DNA from: Cyanodermella asteris
Lineage: Eukaryota > Ascomycota > Lecanoromycetes > Ostropales > Stictidaceae
Reading direction: 5' to 3'
Length of the DNA: 64,000 nucleotides
Assembly: GCA_900618795.1 (NCBI GenBank)
Contig: UYJD01000007.1
Location: forward strand, 673,997-737,996
The notes under the pieces were generated by a model. The model was given only the letters and a program-made list of their open reading frames with translations, had not been told where the DNA came from and did not search any database. Shown here in pieces: positions 23,260 to 34,689 of this stretch. Every line of letters begins with the position of its first letter. Within the stretch, counting starts at the first letter, position 1. A program made the position numbers and the translations under genes.

Positions 23260-24405
23260 ATGGGGTTTCCGGCGCCCCCAACGCTACCGATCGAGCAGCG
23301 CATGTCACACGAGCAAGCTGTGGATCTCAAACGTGAGCTTCAAGAGCTACTACAAACCAGACACAGAGGTTTCCCAGGCTCACAGCCAGTATCTTTTGAT
23401 AACAGATCGATGAGAGCCTTGTTGGAGCGGGACTATTACGTCTGTGAAAAATCCGATGGTCTTAGGTGCTTGATGTACCTGACGGCTGAAGACGGCGTCG
23501 AAACTGCCTATATGTGGGATCGCAGAGACGAATTCTACCAGGTCAGAGGACATCACTTCCCACGACCAGAGGATCATCTGACGTTCTGGACAAATACTGT
23601 TTTGGACGGAGAGCTTGTCAACGATATTGAACCCGACGGAAAGGTCGTAAAGCGCTTTCTCGCCTTCGATTGTCTGGTTTTGTCTGGAAAGCTGTTGATT
23701 GAACGCAGCCTCGACAAGCGTCTAGCATATCTGAAGGACAATATTTTCACTCCGTACGACAAGCTGTTCAAGCAGTGGCCTGAAGAGCTCGAGTTCCAGC
23801 CGTTCCTGTTCCAAATGAAAGACATGCAGCTTGGTTATGCCATGGAGATGTTATTCAAGGACGTGGTACCTGGACTGAAGCACGGCAACGATGGTCTTAT
23901 TTTCACCTGCAGAGAGACCCCATACGTCTTTGGCACAGACCCTCATATCATCAAGTGGAAGCCTCCGCATGAGAACACCATCGATTTCAAAATCATGTTA
24001 GATATTCCGGAATACATCCCCGAAAATGGCGATGAAGTGTTTCTAGACTACGAGGCGATCCCGAGAATCATGCTCACAATCAGAGGCAATGGCAACAGGG
24101 ACGAATACAAAGGTGACCTTTACGTCAGCGAGGAAGAATGGACGAATCTGAAAGCCCTGAATGAACCGCTGGAAGAACGCATCGTCGAGTGCTATCAGGA
24201 CGAGCAGAAGCGTTGGCGGTACATGCGCTTCAGGGATGACAAGATGAACGCGAATCACATCAGTGTCTTCGATAGCGTCTTGGACAGCATACATGACGCA
24301 ATCGGCGAGCAGGAACTTATCAGCATCGCACCTGAAGTCAAAAAGCGTTGGAAAGCAAGGCAAAATGCCGCCCAGCAGCAGCAGCAGCAGCAGCGACCAC
24401 AATGA
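23260..24405 (+). CDS. CEG1: mRNA capping enzyme, guanylyltransferase subunit
   Basis: Intronless frame of 381 residues from the ATG at 23260; the upstream part of the open frame has no ATG. All nucleotidyltransferase motifs are present: motif I EKSDGLRCL with Lys64 as the GMP-accepting lysine, motif III NTVLDGELV, IIIa RFLAFDCLV, IV GNDGLIFTC and V IIKWKPP, then an OB-fold C-terminal domain with RWRYMRFRDDK. It transfers GMP from GTP to 5'-diphosphate RNA ends in the nucleus, partnered with a separate triphosphatase in fungi and recruited by the RNA polymerase II C-terminal domain. The C-terminus is a run of eight glutamines from a CAG repeat, possibly length-variable. Confidence 0.97.
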   Translation: MGFPAPPTLPIEQRMSHEQAVDLKRELQELLQTRHRGFPGSQPVSFDNRSMRALLERDYYVCEKSDGLRCLMYLTAEDGVETAYMWDRRDEFYQVRGHHFPRPEDHLTFWTNTVLDGELVNDIEPDGKVVKRFLAFDCLVLSGKLLIERSLDKRLAYLKDNIFTPYDKLFKQWPEELEFQPFLFQMKDMQLGYAMEMLFKDVVPGLKHGNDGLIFTCRETPYVFGTDPHIIKWKPPHENTIDFKIMLDIPEYIPENGDEVFLDYEAIPRIMLTIRGNGNRDEYKGDLYVSEEEWTNLKALNEPLEERIVECYQDEQKRWRYMRFRDDKMNANHISVFDSVLDSIHDAIGEQELISIAPEVKKRWKARQNAAQQQQQQQRPQ

Positions 24406-24568
24406 TCGAATCACTGTCCCCGAAGGAATCAAGGGCTTCTCGCTCATAGAGATCGATGTTGGTAATCATTTCCACGTTTACAAGATCTCGAACATTAGAG
24501 CCCTGCAGCAATAACGGCACTTCATTGGCAGCTCGATCTTACACCGCCGACATGCATGAGTACAACCT

Positions 24569-25665
24569 TTATATCGACCAGAAGTTGGCGGCGCCCTCGA
24601 GATCGTCGACGTTGATGAGATCCACGTCATTGTCGTACAGCGTCCTCCAAATAGCATTCCTGGTTCCGATTGGCCAACCCGGCTGATCCCAATATCTGAC
24701 CTTGATGCCCTTGGAGTGGGCAACGGCAACCTGCGCTTTCAGAGTCGCCAGCTGCGTGTCATTGAACTTTTCGTTCTTAACGCTGCCAAAGACGACAGCA
24801 AAGTCCGTTGAGGCGATGGGCGAGACACTAGCCGTGATGTTGCTATATGTCGAGTTCAACGTCGGAATTGGCGCGTCCCAGAAGTAGTCCCGGGGTGTAA
24901 CACCTTGGACTTGGTTCAGAGGCGTGTTTCCCGTGCCGATGACCGTGACAGCACCTGGAGTCACCCCGCCGGTGCCGTTTTTGACTGTCGTCAGCCATCC
25001 GCCGTCTCTCAACGGCTGGAGCGCTTTGACAACTGCTGGCCAGGTTGTTGGTCCGTCAGTTTTGACATCCACGAACAAGTACAGGGTCTGAGACGAGTCT
25101 GTATCATACACGCCATTACGAGTTGCAGTCTTTACGAAGCTGGTGTTCGGGTTTTGACCGTGCAGAACATCGAGGATCGGCTGAATATACAGCGAATCGA
25201 AGGTACGAGCATTACTCAGAGCAGAGATTTCGTGGCCGACCTGATGGAGGTCAGTCCAGTTGTCGCTCCATTGCAGCCAGTTTGGGTACGTAGAGTCAAG
25301 CATATTCCGTATCCGGAGATAAACTTACGTGTAGCGTGCCGTTTATAAGCCAGACGTCAGCTTCGATGGACATGGCCCCCACTGAGAGTGCTGAGTAAAA
25401 GGGCAATTGCCTCCACTACGGATCGATGTTAGCTCTGCTTTCGAGCCATAATTAGGATTTGCATGACACGTACATAGTCATTGTGAGAATGGAACGCCTT
25501 GGGGACGATACCCTGTGTCAATTGGGTCGGGTACTGGTATTTGGGTACATTCGATGCATTTGCAATGATGTTCTGCAGCAGAGGCGAAATCGGCTGGTCA
25601 GACTGACCCAGAACCGTGCGGCCGCAGGCTGCCAAAGCAGCTAGACCAAAGACTGCAAAGTGCAT
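24569..25665 (-). CDS. AIM6-family PLC-like phosphodiesterase, secreted
   Basis: Three exons on the minus strand: 25665-25474, 25415-25329 and 25240-24569, with introns of 58 and 88 nt; 316 residues. A signal peptide opens the protein (MHFAVFGLAALAACGRTVLG). The family signature HSHNDYWRQLPFY spans the first exon junction and is followed by GAMSIEADVWLINGTLHVGH, the metal-binding start of the PLC-like TIM barrel. Further barrel strands read YLFVDVKTDG and IKVRYWDQPGWP, and the end DVDLINVDDLEGA matches the last strand. The yeast relative Aim6 has an uncertain role in mitochondrial inheritance; a phosphodiester-hydrolase activity is inferred from the fold. The signal peptide and several N-x-S/T sites suggest secretion. 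Confidence 0.9.
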
Positions 25666-26563
25666 AGTGTAGATAGACTAAAACGTATTCACGAGCTTGT
25701 GACTGACGACGCAAATACCAGCACGTTGGAGAAACAAGACAATCAGATGACTGGGGGCTTGTTGAGACTTTTACAAGCTCAAATGAGCTCGCAGAGCTTG
25801 TCATGCAGCTCTAAGGTACGGGCCTGCTTTGACGTGACCGCGGTGCCAGTCTGGCTGTCTACCTACTGTACCTGCCTGCCTGCTTAGCAGCTCTTGGGGC
25901 TCCATTACGGTGGCCGGGGAACTGGCAGGATGGTCGTTAAGTTTGCTTGCAGCCAGTGAGAGCACCCACGTGGACATGCTGAAGGCACAAACAGCTAGCT
26001 TGATGGGGGGAGCCATCCCGTCATAGGTAACCATCTAAACTTCAACGGGCGAGGCACGCCTGCACAGACGTTCCAAGGGGCGCCGGTGTCGCTGCGTCGC
26101 CAGCGATTAACGAAAAGCGAGATCAGCGGGATGAGTTGGCGGAACTACCTCGAAGACAATTGTGTCACCTCAGCAGTGTGTATTTCCATAGCTCCTGCCT
26201 ACAGTGTTCTTGCAGACCGTTAGCTGCGTGGCGTAACGCCCTGCTCGGTTGTTTTCCCCACACCCGAGTAGCCAGCTGGAGAGCTTCTCCGAGCTTCGGG
26301 CCCGGCGACGTCAAAGCTGAGGCTCATAGGCCGAAGACTTGCTCGAGATTGACGCCGATTCCTTCGGCCGAGTCAACATGCAGCAGAGCCTCTCTGTGTG
26401 AGTCAGTTGCTCCGTTTGATATGCCTCATGGCATCACGTGTGTAATTTCACGAACTATATAAGTTAAATGTGCTGGAGTTCTGGCATTTTGTGGTCATCT
26501 ACTACTCTGCGAATGTTCTTGTGAACACCTGTTGAGAAATTTATCTTTTTTGAACGTCCAAAG
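25666..26563. promoter_or_regulatory. Divergent AIM6-like/D-amino-acid oxidase promoter region
   Basis: 898 bp lie between two start codons pointing apart. An ACCTACTGTA element followed by repeated CCTG units is at 25861-25883, about 200 bp before the AIM6-like start. A CACGTG E-box at 26435-26440 lies 129 bp before the oxidase start, and an AT-rich TATATAAG element is at about 26457. No gene was found inside. Confidence 0.55.
26435..26440. promoter_or_regulatory. CACGTG E-box upstream of D-amino-acid oxidase
   Basis: Palindromic bHLH-type site, 129 bp before the start codon. See the CEG1 and samB sites. Confidence 0.45.
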
Positions 26564-27891
26564 ATGACTTCCGAGAACGTTGTTGTTATTGGGTGAGCAA
26601 GGATGCCTTCAGAAATGCATGACATACTTCTAAGCTGTCCAGGGCTGGTGTGATCGGTCTTCAGACCGCCATTACTCTTCTCGAAGCTGGTTATCCGGTC
26701 GCTGTTGTCGCACAATTCTTTCCAGGAGATCAACATGAATTGTATACCAGTCCCTGGGCCGGAGCCAATTGGCGAACCCACGCCTCTAAATCCGATTCTG
26801 AGCAATGTAGCTGGGATGCCGAAACATATAGGTACTGGAAAGCTCTTACCTCAGAAGAGCAAAGGTCTGGCAAGACAGGCGAGAGCGGCGTCAGCGTAAG
26901 TTGTTCCCAAGCAAGTTCGACAAATGGCTAGCTTGCACTAGCAGATGGTGGCAGGCAGACAATATTGGTAAGTCCCTCGAGGCATGCCTCCTGCTGTATC
27001 TGATGGAAAAGGGATTCTGTAGTCGAGGAGATTGAGCACGGGATACAATCTGTGTGGTGGACGTCTGTGGTTGACAATGTCAAGGAGGTCCCAAAGGCAG
27101 ACTTGCCAGAGGGCTCCATTCTCGGCATGTCCTATACGACCTTCACTGTTGATGTTCCAAAGTACTTGCAGTATTTGGTGCACAGAGTTGAGACGCTTGG
27201 CGGCAAGCTTCATCGCGCTGTGCTTCCCACCGACCAAGGCCTCGAGACTGCTCTTGAAGCTGCTGGCAAGGAAGCCAACATCAATGGCCGATTTACAGCT
27301 ATCAACGCCACGGGTATAGCTGCAAGGAAGCTTGCCGGTGACGATCAGCTCGACGTTATCCAAGGCCAGACCATCTTGGTCAAAGGCGAAGCCCACGGGC
27401 AGGTAGCTCGCTTGGGCAAGGAGATTCTGGATGTCTGTGCTATAATTCCGAGACCAGGATCTGGGACGACAATCATCGGCTCCAGCCGTGATCCCGGGAA
27501 CTGGAAAGTGCAAATTCGAGATGAAGTCACACAGGGTCTCTTGCGGAAAGGAAAGGTTCTAGCGCCTGAACTGCTCAATGCAAGCGGCGAGTTCGAGGTC
27601 ATCGCTCCAACAACAGGGTACGTAACAGCTGTGTGTTTTCGAGATTCGTTTGGAAACTGACGCAAATTATGCAGTCTACGACCATATCGAAAGGGAGGTG
27701 CTCGTGTTGAGCTCGAGAAACTTCCTAACGGGCAGGCTGTCATTCATGAGTACGGCCATGGCGGAGCCGGGTAAGATCAAAGATTCGTCCACCTTTGTGA
27801 TGCTAGTATGCTGATGGTTTCTACCAGCTATCAGAATTCCATTGGCAGCGCGAACAAGGTATTGCGGTTACTCCGCGCAAGTCACGGCTAG
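26564..27891 (+). CDS. D-amino-acid oxidase
   Basis: Six exons: 26564-26592, 26643-26895, 26955-26967, 27023-27617, 27675-27770 and 27828-27891; 349 residues. The first splice joins the FAD-binding motif VVVIGAGVIGLQTA. Other family blocks are SPWAGANWRTHA, FTAINATGIAARKL, CAIIPRPGSGTTIIGSS, LRPYRKGGARVE with the substrate-binding arginine, and IHEYGHGGAGYQNSIGSA near the end. It oxidises D-amino acids to keto acids, giving peroxide and ammonia. A 13-nt exon is needed to connect GVS to ADNIVEEIEHG; no other acceptor keeps frame. The protein ends RASHG, so the SKL-like peroxisome signal common in the family is absent. Confidence 0.93.
26955..26967 (+). other. 13-nt micro-exon of the D-amino-acid oxidase gene
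   Basis: The exon encodes ADNI plus the first base of a Val codon. It is flanked by introns 26896-26954 (GTAAGT, CAG) and 26968-27022 (GTAAGT, TAG) of 59 and 55 nt. Of the AG sites upstream that I checked, only the one at 26953-26954 has the right phase. Confidence 0.75.
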
Positions 27892-28368
27892 ATTTTGAAG
27901 AGTCGAGGTCATTGTTTGATCAGTGGTGACGCTGTTGTTCGTTGAACGCTGTCTCCTCACTTGGAAAAGTCTTTGCTTGCAGCATGTCAGCGCAAATGAC
28001 CATGTACAAATTCGCCTGAGATTCACGAGAGCTCGCGAGAGTGTGCAGAGCCTACAAATCGTAAAATAAAGTTCCCACGGCCAGTTGCCTCAGTTGCAGA
28101 CCGAGTATGAAGCGTCAGAGATAATGGCGGGACACAAATCGAAAGCGTGGAGAAAAAAGCTCGGGCCACTTTGGCCGTTGGAGCGCGTGCACCAACGTAA
28201 TTTCTGTCACCACTCCGTCGGTACTATTTGATCGGCTCGCCTACACCTTTCGAATCGCAACGGACACAGACACTTACCATGTGCCATATCCGACATCCTT
28301 CTGTAAGACTACGGAAGGCAACCTGGCCACTTTCCTGACATTGTTATTCGAGAGGATCATGTAACGAC
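27892..28368. other. Intergenic interval before the NFKBIL1-like gene
   Basis: The 477 bp hold the 3' UTR of the oxidase and the promoter of the next gene. Nothing specific was recognised. Confidence 0.55.
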
Positions 28369-29436
28369 ATGCCTTCAACTCAGCCATTCCGCTTCAAAGG
28401 CGAGAAGATGCCCCCTCATCTCGATGATGACTCCTCGAGTTCTCAGCGCCGATATGATGACCATAGATCCTCGCGTCGGCGCCGTCACCGCACAAGATCA
28501 CGATCGCCGGCTAAACGAGCGCACGACTGCGACCGCAGGCGCCATGAAAGCCCACGGCCGCGCTCCCTCTCTCCGAACACGGCTTTCCGCGAGTCTCTGT
28601 TCGACGCCATGGCCGACGACGAAGGTGCTGCTTACTGGGAGGGCGTATACGGCCAGCCGATCCACGTCTACCCAAGGCCCGAGGCGTCAGGCGAGACCTA
28701 CGAGGGGGGCGATTACAACAATCCAGATGTCTTGGACGCCGATGCTTATGCTGCATACGTACGGAGAAAAATGTGGGAGAAGAGCCATGGGCATATTCTA
28801 GAGGAGAGGGCTCGGAGAGAGCAGGAGTCGGAGCGTCGCAAGGCGGAGCAAAGAGAACAAGAGAGAATGAGGAACGGAGACGAGTATCATTGGCGAAATC
28901 AGCGTGGAAGCTCCCGTGCTGGTAAGGGGAACAGTTTCACTGACGATCTTGAGGCTGGATTGAAGAGAGGCGAAGAACGAAGAGCCCACAAACGGCGGAA
29001 GACAGCCTGGACTGATTACGTGCAAAAGTGGGATACGCTGTTGAAAGGAGCACAGAAATCTGGTGGCGCGTCCCATGACGAAACGGAAACGGCTGACAAA
29101 GATACGAGCACTCGATTCCCTTGGCCAGTACCGACTGGGAAGCAGAGAGACGTCAGTCCTGACGCCGTACGACAGTTCTTTGGGTATTTGCTGGTCGATC
29201 CCAGCATTGCAGATCCCTCGCAGCAATCTTCTGGCGCAAGTTCGGCCGGATTAGCTTCAAGCACATTTAAAGCTCAACTCAAGCTGGAGCGTGTCCGCTG
29301 GCATCCGGACAAAATGATGCAACGTTTCGCCTTCGCGATTGATGACAAACTCTTAGCTAGTATCACGGCTGTGTTTCAAGTCATTGACCAGATGTGGAGC
29401 GAGGAAAAGGGCAAAGTGGCCGTCGACAAGCGCTGA
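28369..29436 (+). CDS. NFKBIL1-like nuclear protein
   Basis: Intronless frame of 355 residues. The N-terminal 70 residues are an RS/RH-rich tract with poly-Arg runs typical of nuclear speckle proteins. A conserved middle segment (YWEGVYGQPIHVYP, DADAYAAYVRRKMWEK) leads into a long charged helix rich in Glu and Arg (about 145-175). The C-terminal block LKLERVRWHPDKM followed by a helix is the hallmark of the NF-kappa-B-inhibitor-like 1 family in fungi; the WHPDK part resembles the J-domain HPD region but no full DnaJ domain is present. The human relative has been linked to mRNA processing; the fungal role is unknown. Two other ATGs lie downstream, at codons 14 and 80; the first was kept as it precedes the RS tract. 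Confidence 0.82.
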   Translation: MPSTQPFRFKGEKMPPHLDDDSSSSQRRYDDHRSSRRRRHRTRSRSPAKRAHDCDRRRHESPRPRSLSPNTAFRESLFDAMADDEGAAYWEGVYGQPIHVYPRPEASGETYEGGDYNNPDVLDADAYAAYVRRKMWEKSHGHILEERARREQESERRKAEQREQERMRNGDEYHWRNQRGSSRAGKGNSFTDDLEAGLKRGEERRAHKRRKTAWTDYVQKWDTLLKGAQKSGGASHDETETADKDTSTRFPWPVPTGKQRDVSPDAVRQFFGYLLVDPSIADPSQQSSGASSAGLASSTFKAQLKLERVRWHPDKMMQRFAFAIDDKLLASITAVFQVIDQMWSEEKGKVAVDKR

Positions 29437-29474
29437 ACATTCGCTGACGAGCTTCAGGTCCTGATTCCAAGTAA

Positions 29475-30366
29475 TTGGATCCTACTCCACCTGTACGGGA
29501 CCACATCGCCCAGCGAATCCGCATAGCGTTATCCTCCGACACGCCTGCGATACCATCACCTGTTGGGATTGACTATACCCCAGACAGGTCTGATGACTTA
29601 TCTGCAAGCAGCAAAAGAACTACGTGTTCCTTTCTAGTGCTACCGCATGGGCACGAAAGATTGCGGGAAGTTTGTCTTGCATGGTGAGTCCTTTTTTGTT
29701 CGACGCCGTATGTACGTATAGGACGTCGCTTCGAATCCCTCAGAACCAGAAGTGCGTCGCTAGTGCAAAGCCATGCCGGCCGTATCTGAATGGTCTCCGC
29801 CGCAAAACGCACCATGCTGGACCGGACTCAGGATCAAGTTTGCTTCAAGTGCGTCAAGAATTCATGCCTTCTTTTCAATACATGTTCATAGCTTCGCGGT
29901 GGTCGCCCATCTTCCCGGCTGTTACCTAATTACGGCGACATGTAATTTGTCTGCCAGATACAGCTTCGGAACTCAGAGCCTTGGACTTTTGTCACTGAAA
30001 ATGAAGACGAGGCTTCGCCTACGCCTCACGCACTATTCCTCCAGGAAATCGGCAAGACACGAAATGCAATTCCATATTACGAGCTTGGTCAAGGACCAAG
30101 CAGGTTTGTATAAGTTCTGTGGCCATCCACAATCACATGGCGCAGCCGATGCATATCCAAGCAGCACAATATACACGGTGAACATGAAGAGGCACGAGCT
30201 TCGACAGCAACTAGTTAGGCACGATATGAGACTTGTCGCGACACCATCGTCTCAACCTACCGATCTAGATTTGAATTTGACTTGTTGCTGCGTTCAGTTC
30301 CGGCCGACAACTGCAGAGCCCGTAGCTTCCGCACTCACCGCAAGGGTGCTGGCGCTATTCACGTAG
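29475..30366 (+). pseudogene. Coding-like tract, gene or gene relic, unresolved
   Basis: Three neighbouring plus-strand segments read like protein in different frames. The first (29475-29684) includes ASSKRTTCSFLVLPHGHERL and ends at a GTGAGT donor. The second (about 29753-29926) contains LLQVRQEFMPSFQYMFIAS. The third (about 29955-30110) contains RNSEPWTFVTENEDEASPT and LFLQEIGKTRNAIPYYELG and ends at a possible GTATAAG donor. I could not find splices that join all of them, nor an ATG for the first, so it may be a decayed gene, a gene with unusual exons, or chance. Neither family nor function is recognised. Confidence 0.3.
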
Positions 30367-32751
30367 GCGCCGGCGCTAGGCTTTTGCATTCTCCATTCTG
30401 ATAGCATCATTTAATGCTAGAATCATGGTGTTGAGAGCGTAAATCACTCAATAGAAAACAATCATTCATGCCCATCTAGAAGTCACAAGAGCATATTGTC
30501 AAAGTCGAGCAGTGCGATCTTCTTCTTTCTCTAGTAAGCGCACCACAAAAAGCCTTGCACATAAGCGTCGCACCTCTGACGTGCTGCTTCTTATTGCCTC
30601 GGTGTCAGCTCGGTCAAGGGCTAGCCCTAGTTCTAGGTCACAAGCATTCCTTTTCAGGCCCTTGAAAGAGGCTAGGCGAGGGGTCCGCGGAGCTCGAGCC
30701 GTTCTGTCGCGAGGAGTATCATATCGAGTGGAGTCATCAGGTGTGCAATAATGGGCTACAACCTCCGGAAAGGTGGCAGCGCCAGAAAGCTTGTCTCGAG
30801 GCTAGCATCTTTCGTAAGCCCGATCGCTGGTCAGTTTGAGATCTCTGGTAGCTTGGTTTGTGTAGACCTTGACCCAAGTCTACGTGAATCACTGACTACG
30901 TTGTGGAGACATATCCTATATGGATGGTAGGCAACGCTCGGTGTCGAGCTTGCTACCAACAGCAGGCTGTAAAGAGTTGACTTGAATTTCACGATGCATT
31001 GTTGGACATACGCACCACTCTTATTTGGCGTGTATCCTGTCTTTGCAGGTTCAGCGACAAGGGCGACCATCACTCCAATGTCACAACCTATCATTGATCG
31101 CGGCTAAGGATGGCGTGTCCCGCAGTGTACACGTTAAAATCTAGTGGTGGTGGTCAAGGTTTATATTGAAACGTTATCTTTCCCCTCATTAACGTCCGAT
31201 GGTAGCCATTTTGCTTGACATGTGGCGCCCTGGAAAGGTATAGCTGCAGGAGACTACTCAAAAGAACGATGCAGGACACCATCCACGATCTTTTCCCAAA
31301 TGTCCAGAGCTTAGAGCCCCACCAGCCTAGTCTCACGGCTGCTCGAAGACCTTCTTTTCCGATCATGCATACTGATTGGCTTTGGCCACGTTCCAGCTTA
31401 CGGTCACGAGGCCCAGCCCGAGCTTGTAAGCTTCATCGAGCTTACCGCACTTGTCGGCCTGGCGACGCCGATTAGTGGTGGAGGCGTCGAGAAGCTGACG
31501 TTCGTCCGAGCACCTGGAGAAAGCATTGGCGCAGAGCTTCAGGCTGAAAGCAGACCTCACGGTACGCCCACGCATTGTCCAGACTATAAATGCCTCTCTC
31601 ACCTGGCGAGCTGAGTCTATCGTGGTGACAGGACCTGCACTAGTCTCCTAAGCACTACTCACAAGAGCCATGGTTTGGAAACACTTTGTGCTTGCATCAT
31701 CCGGATCGGCGGCGTCATCGTGATAGCTGAAGCCAACAGCCATCTACACAGGCATGTACACGGATGCCACTTGACCGGCCCAGAAGCTATAGACCTTCGC
31801 CCTGCTGGGCAGCTTGTCCTCTAGTAGGCCTAGTGTTCGGCACAGCAAATGCTTAGCAGCGCGATTCTTCCGTTCGCAGGATTTCTGTCACTAACACGGC
31901 ATCATCACGCATTCTGGAAACGAGGCCTCTCATGACGCACGACGATGCAGAAAGTTGCCTGCAAGCTTCAGCCCCAGAGCCGGATGGTAGTCTCCAAATC
32001 ACGAAGCAGCTGCCAAGACTGGAGACAGGAGTAACCACGTATTTGCAAGCACGAGTGCGAAGGGGGTGCCCCGACCATTCAAATCCCGCCAAACGAGAAG
32101 TCGGCTCGACACCCTGAGAGCGGGGATAGAAGACCTTCACCCAAAAAGCGTGGGCAGCCTGCTCTGATTACTGTCGATAGCTCGATGCGATCAAGAAGGC
32201 TCCGGTGCATCAATACGAGGGTCGCAGGCTATAGTTTACAAGAAATTGGGAGTCTTCGGCCGGAGGGAGGGCTCAAAGGTATGGAGTGCCTGATTATGGA
32301 TGGCAGCTTGCGGTGCAGCATTATGGTGCCAATGCCTCCGTCGACCTTGGCCACGGCCATGACGACTCATGCCAACGCAGCTTCTACGTGGAATCTTGGA
32401 TGCGTAAGAGGCAAGCCGCAGTGAAACCACGTTCGCGGGGTGACTTGATGGATCATTATTAATGGACGCATGTAACCTCGATTCGCGGCGAGTGTTGCAA
32501 TCCCTCGTTTTTGATGCCCTCTTGAGCCAAGCATCCAGTGTATAAGATGTCAGAAGTAGGTGTCGCATGTCCAGCCAGCCAGCCCCCCCAGAAGGGTAAT
32601 GCATGCACGAAGATGCAGAGGTCATGCAGCGCGACGACACGGCCAGACGCTAAAGCTGGAGCGAGCTTAGCGCACACGTTGAGCTAGATGATCTCGGAAA
32701 CCTTTGTCCCACAAACATGTATGGTAGTGTGGTAGGTAGGGCGCACTTTGG

Positions 32752-32778
32752 GCGGACTAGGCGGACTAGGCGGACTAA
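32752..32778. repeat. 9-bp tandem repeat, three units
   Basis: The unit GCGGACTAG is repeated three times (the last with one change). It lies in noncoding DNA. Confidence 0.9.
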
Positions 32779-34629
32779 GAGATGGACGGCCCGTAAGCTC
32801 TTACCTCTGATTAGTTCTTGCCTGGTGAGTGCGTGAACGAGACCTGTCACGCCGTGAGCAAGCCGTGCCGAAACCAACTTCTTCAATTCCGTCCTCGGTG
32901 AAGCATCACCACAAAGCTATTTTGACTCTCCCAGAAGAGCCTTCTAGGCCAAATCGGCAGAGTTCATGGGCTGGAGTGGGCTGAGGCCAAGTAAGATTCA
33001 AATGGTCCGCAGCATGAAACTGTATGTTATATGAGCTAGCTATTGTACCCGTATGCCTGATTCTCCAGTAAATATCCGGACTGTCCAAAGAGGACTACGT
33101 AGCTCTGACACTTCTCATGAAATCCTGCAAGCGCCGCTTGGAACCAGAGGCCAATAAAAGCATTTCCACCACCCAATCAGCTTCACCGTGAATCTAAGGA
33201 CGGACAGCACCGAGCCCTCATACCTGAAACGCATCCGTGCCAGCGAGCATCGTACGACGAGTCGAGGGGCCAGCAAGGACGGGAGCACTGTGCAATTGCT
33301 CCTGCAATCGGTCGTGCTACCGTGTTGCATCACTCCATTCTGGGGCAGAGTAGGGCCATTTGCGAAACAAAGGACGCAGCCAAGATTCAATAACCAGCAT
33401 ATACGGCCGACACGCAACCACAGGCTACGACACCAGAGCGAGGGTGACGCTGAGCACAGAGCAAGTGAGAATCGTTCGCCGAGTGCTTCCGTTCCCCTTG
33501 AATCCACTCTGTCGAAAGTTTCACGGCTTACATTGCAGCGAGGCATAAAATTATACATTGCTTCACGACGTCCATCGCCGACGTGCTCTCTTCACAGCAT
33601 TTATACCTCAGGTTCCCACAAAAGCGCCCGACTAGATCGCTGCCAAGCAGAGTGGGCTATTCGCGAGTTCAGCAGCCTCCCTGGTCAAATCTTCAGCTCA
33701 AAGCAGAAAGCCGATTCTGAACTGAAGTTGTTGTGCTGTGGAGAGGAGGTTGTCGGGAGATAGCCTTGGTTGGAGAGTACCTAGTGACGTGACGTGACGA
33801 GAACAAAGTGCGCAAGCAGACTGACAACTTTAGCAACGACTTTGTCCTCTAACAGAACGCTAGAGACGAAAGCAGCTCCCGGCGAGCCAGGCAGATTGGC
33901 AACGCCGTTAACGGGATACGGTCCGTGGAGGTCCACAGACAGATACAGAGTCTAATTGCAAGCAAAAGCGGAGGAAGCACGGGATAACTGTGGTTGGGCA
34001 GGTCCTGCACCCGTGAAGTCGTGCGGAATCGGCCTGGGCCTACTGGATCGTCCAGCCGTTCAGCCAGGGCAGAAAATAAGAAGGCAACGAGGCCGCAAAA
34101 CAGCGAACAAGGACAATCCACCGGGCACGGCTTCGGTTGCTCACACGGACGGCTCTGACGGCAGCGCGACGAGCGTCCACTTCGCGATCAAGTACCTAGG
34201 CATTCATTTACCCGTTATTACCTGCTGCACGGAGCTCGTTCTGTTGCTCTCTCTCCTCTGCCGCCCCGCGACGACTGCCTCGAGCATTCACGGTACCACT
34301 GGACCAGGCACAAAAACATCGTCTTTACACCGCAATCCGTGGCTCCACGCAAAAGCCGATACACGATCGCACCCTACGGAATCCCAAAGCGGATCTGGAC
34401 AAGTACAACAAACAACAAACCAGCGACGTAAGTGCAGGCAGGACAAACAGAGCTGCAGGAGAGGCGAAGGAAACAGGCGCCGAACCAAACGCGATCGCAG
34501 CCGCCCACGCATCGGCCCCGCGTCCCATCTCGTGCATTTCGGAGCAGATATCGACGGGCAGATAGCAACAGCGACTTGGTGGGCAGCGAAGGCAGTACGA
34601 CTCGCAAGTCTTGCATAGAGACACTCGGC

Positions 34630-34651
34630 CAGCCAGCCAACCAACCAACCA
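34630..34651. repeat. CCAG/CCAA tetranucleotide run
   Basis: Units of CCAG then CCAA follow one another in the leader region of the PKA gene. A similar CCAG run occurs near 32572-32583. Confidence 0.75.
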
Positions 34652-34689
34652 GGGGCACCCCGCGCGCCCCTAGATTGCTTAGCTCTTAC

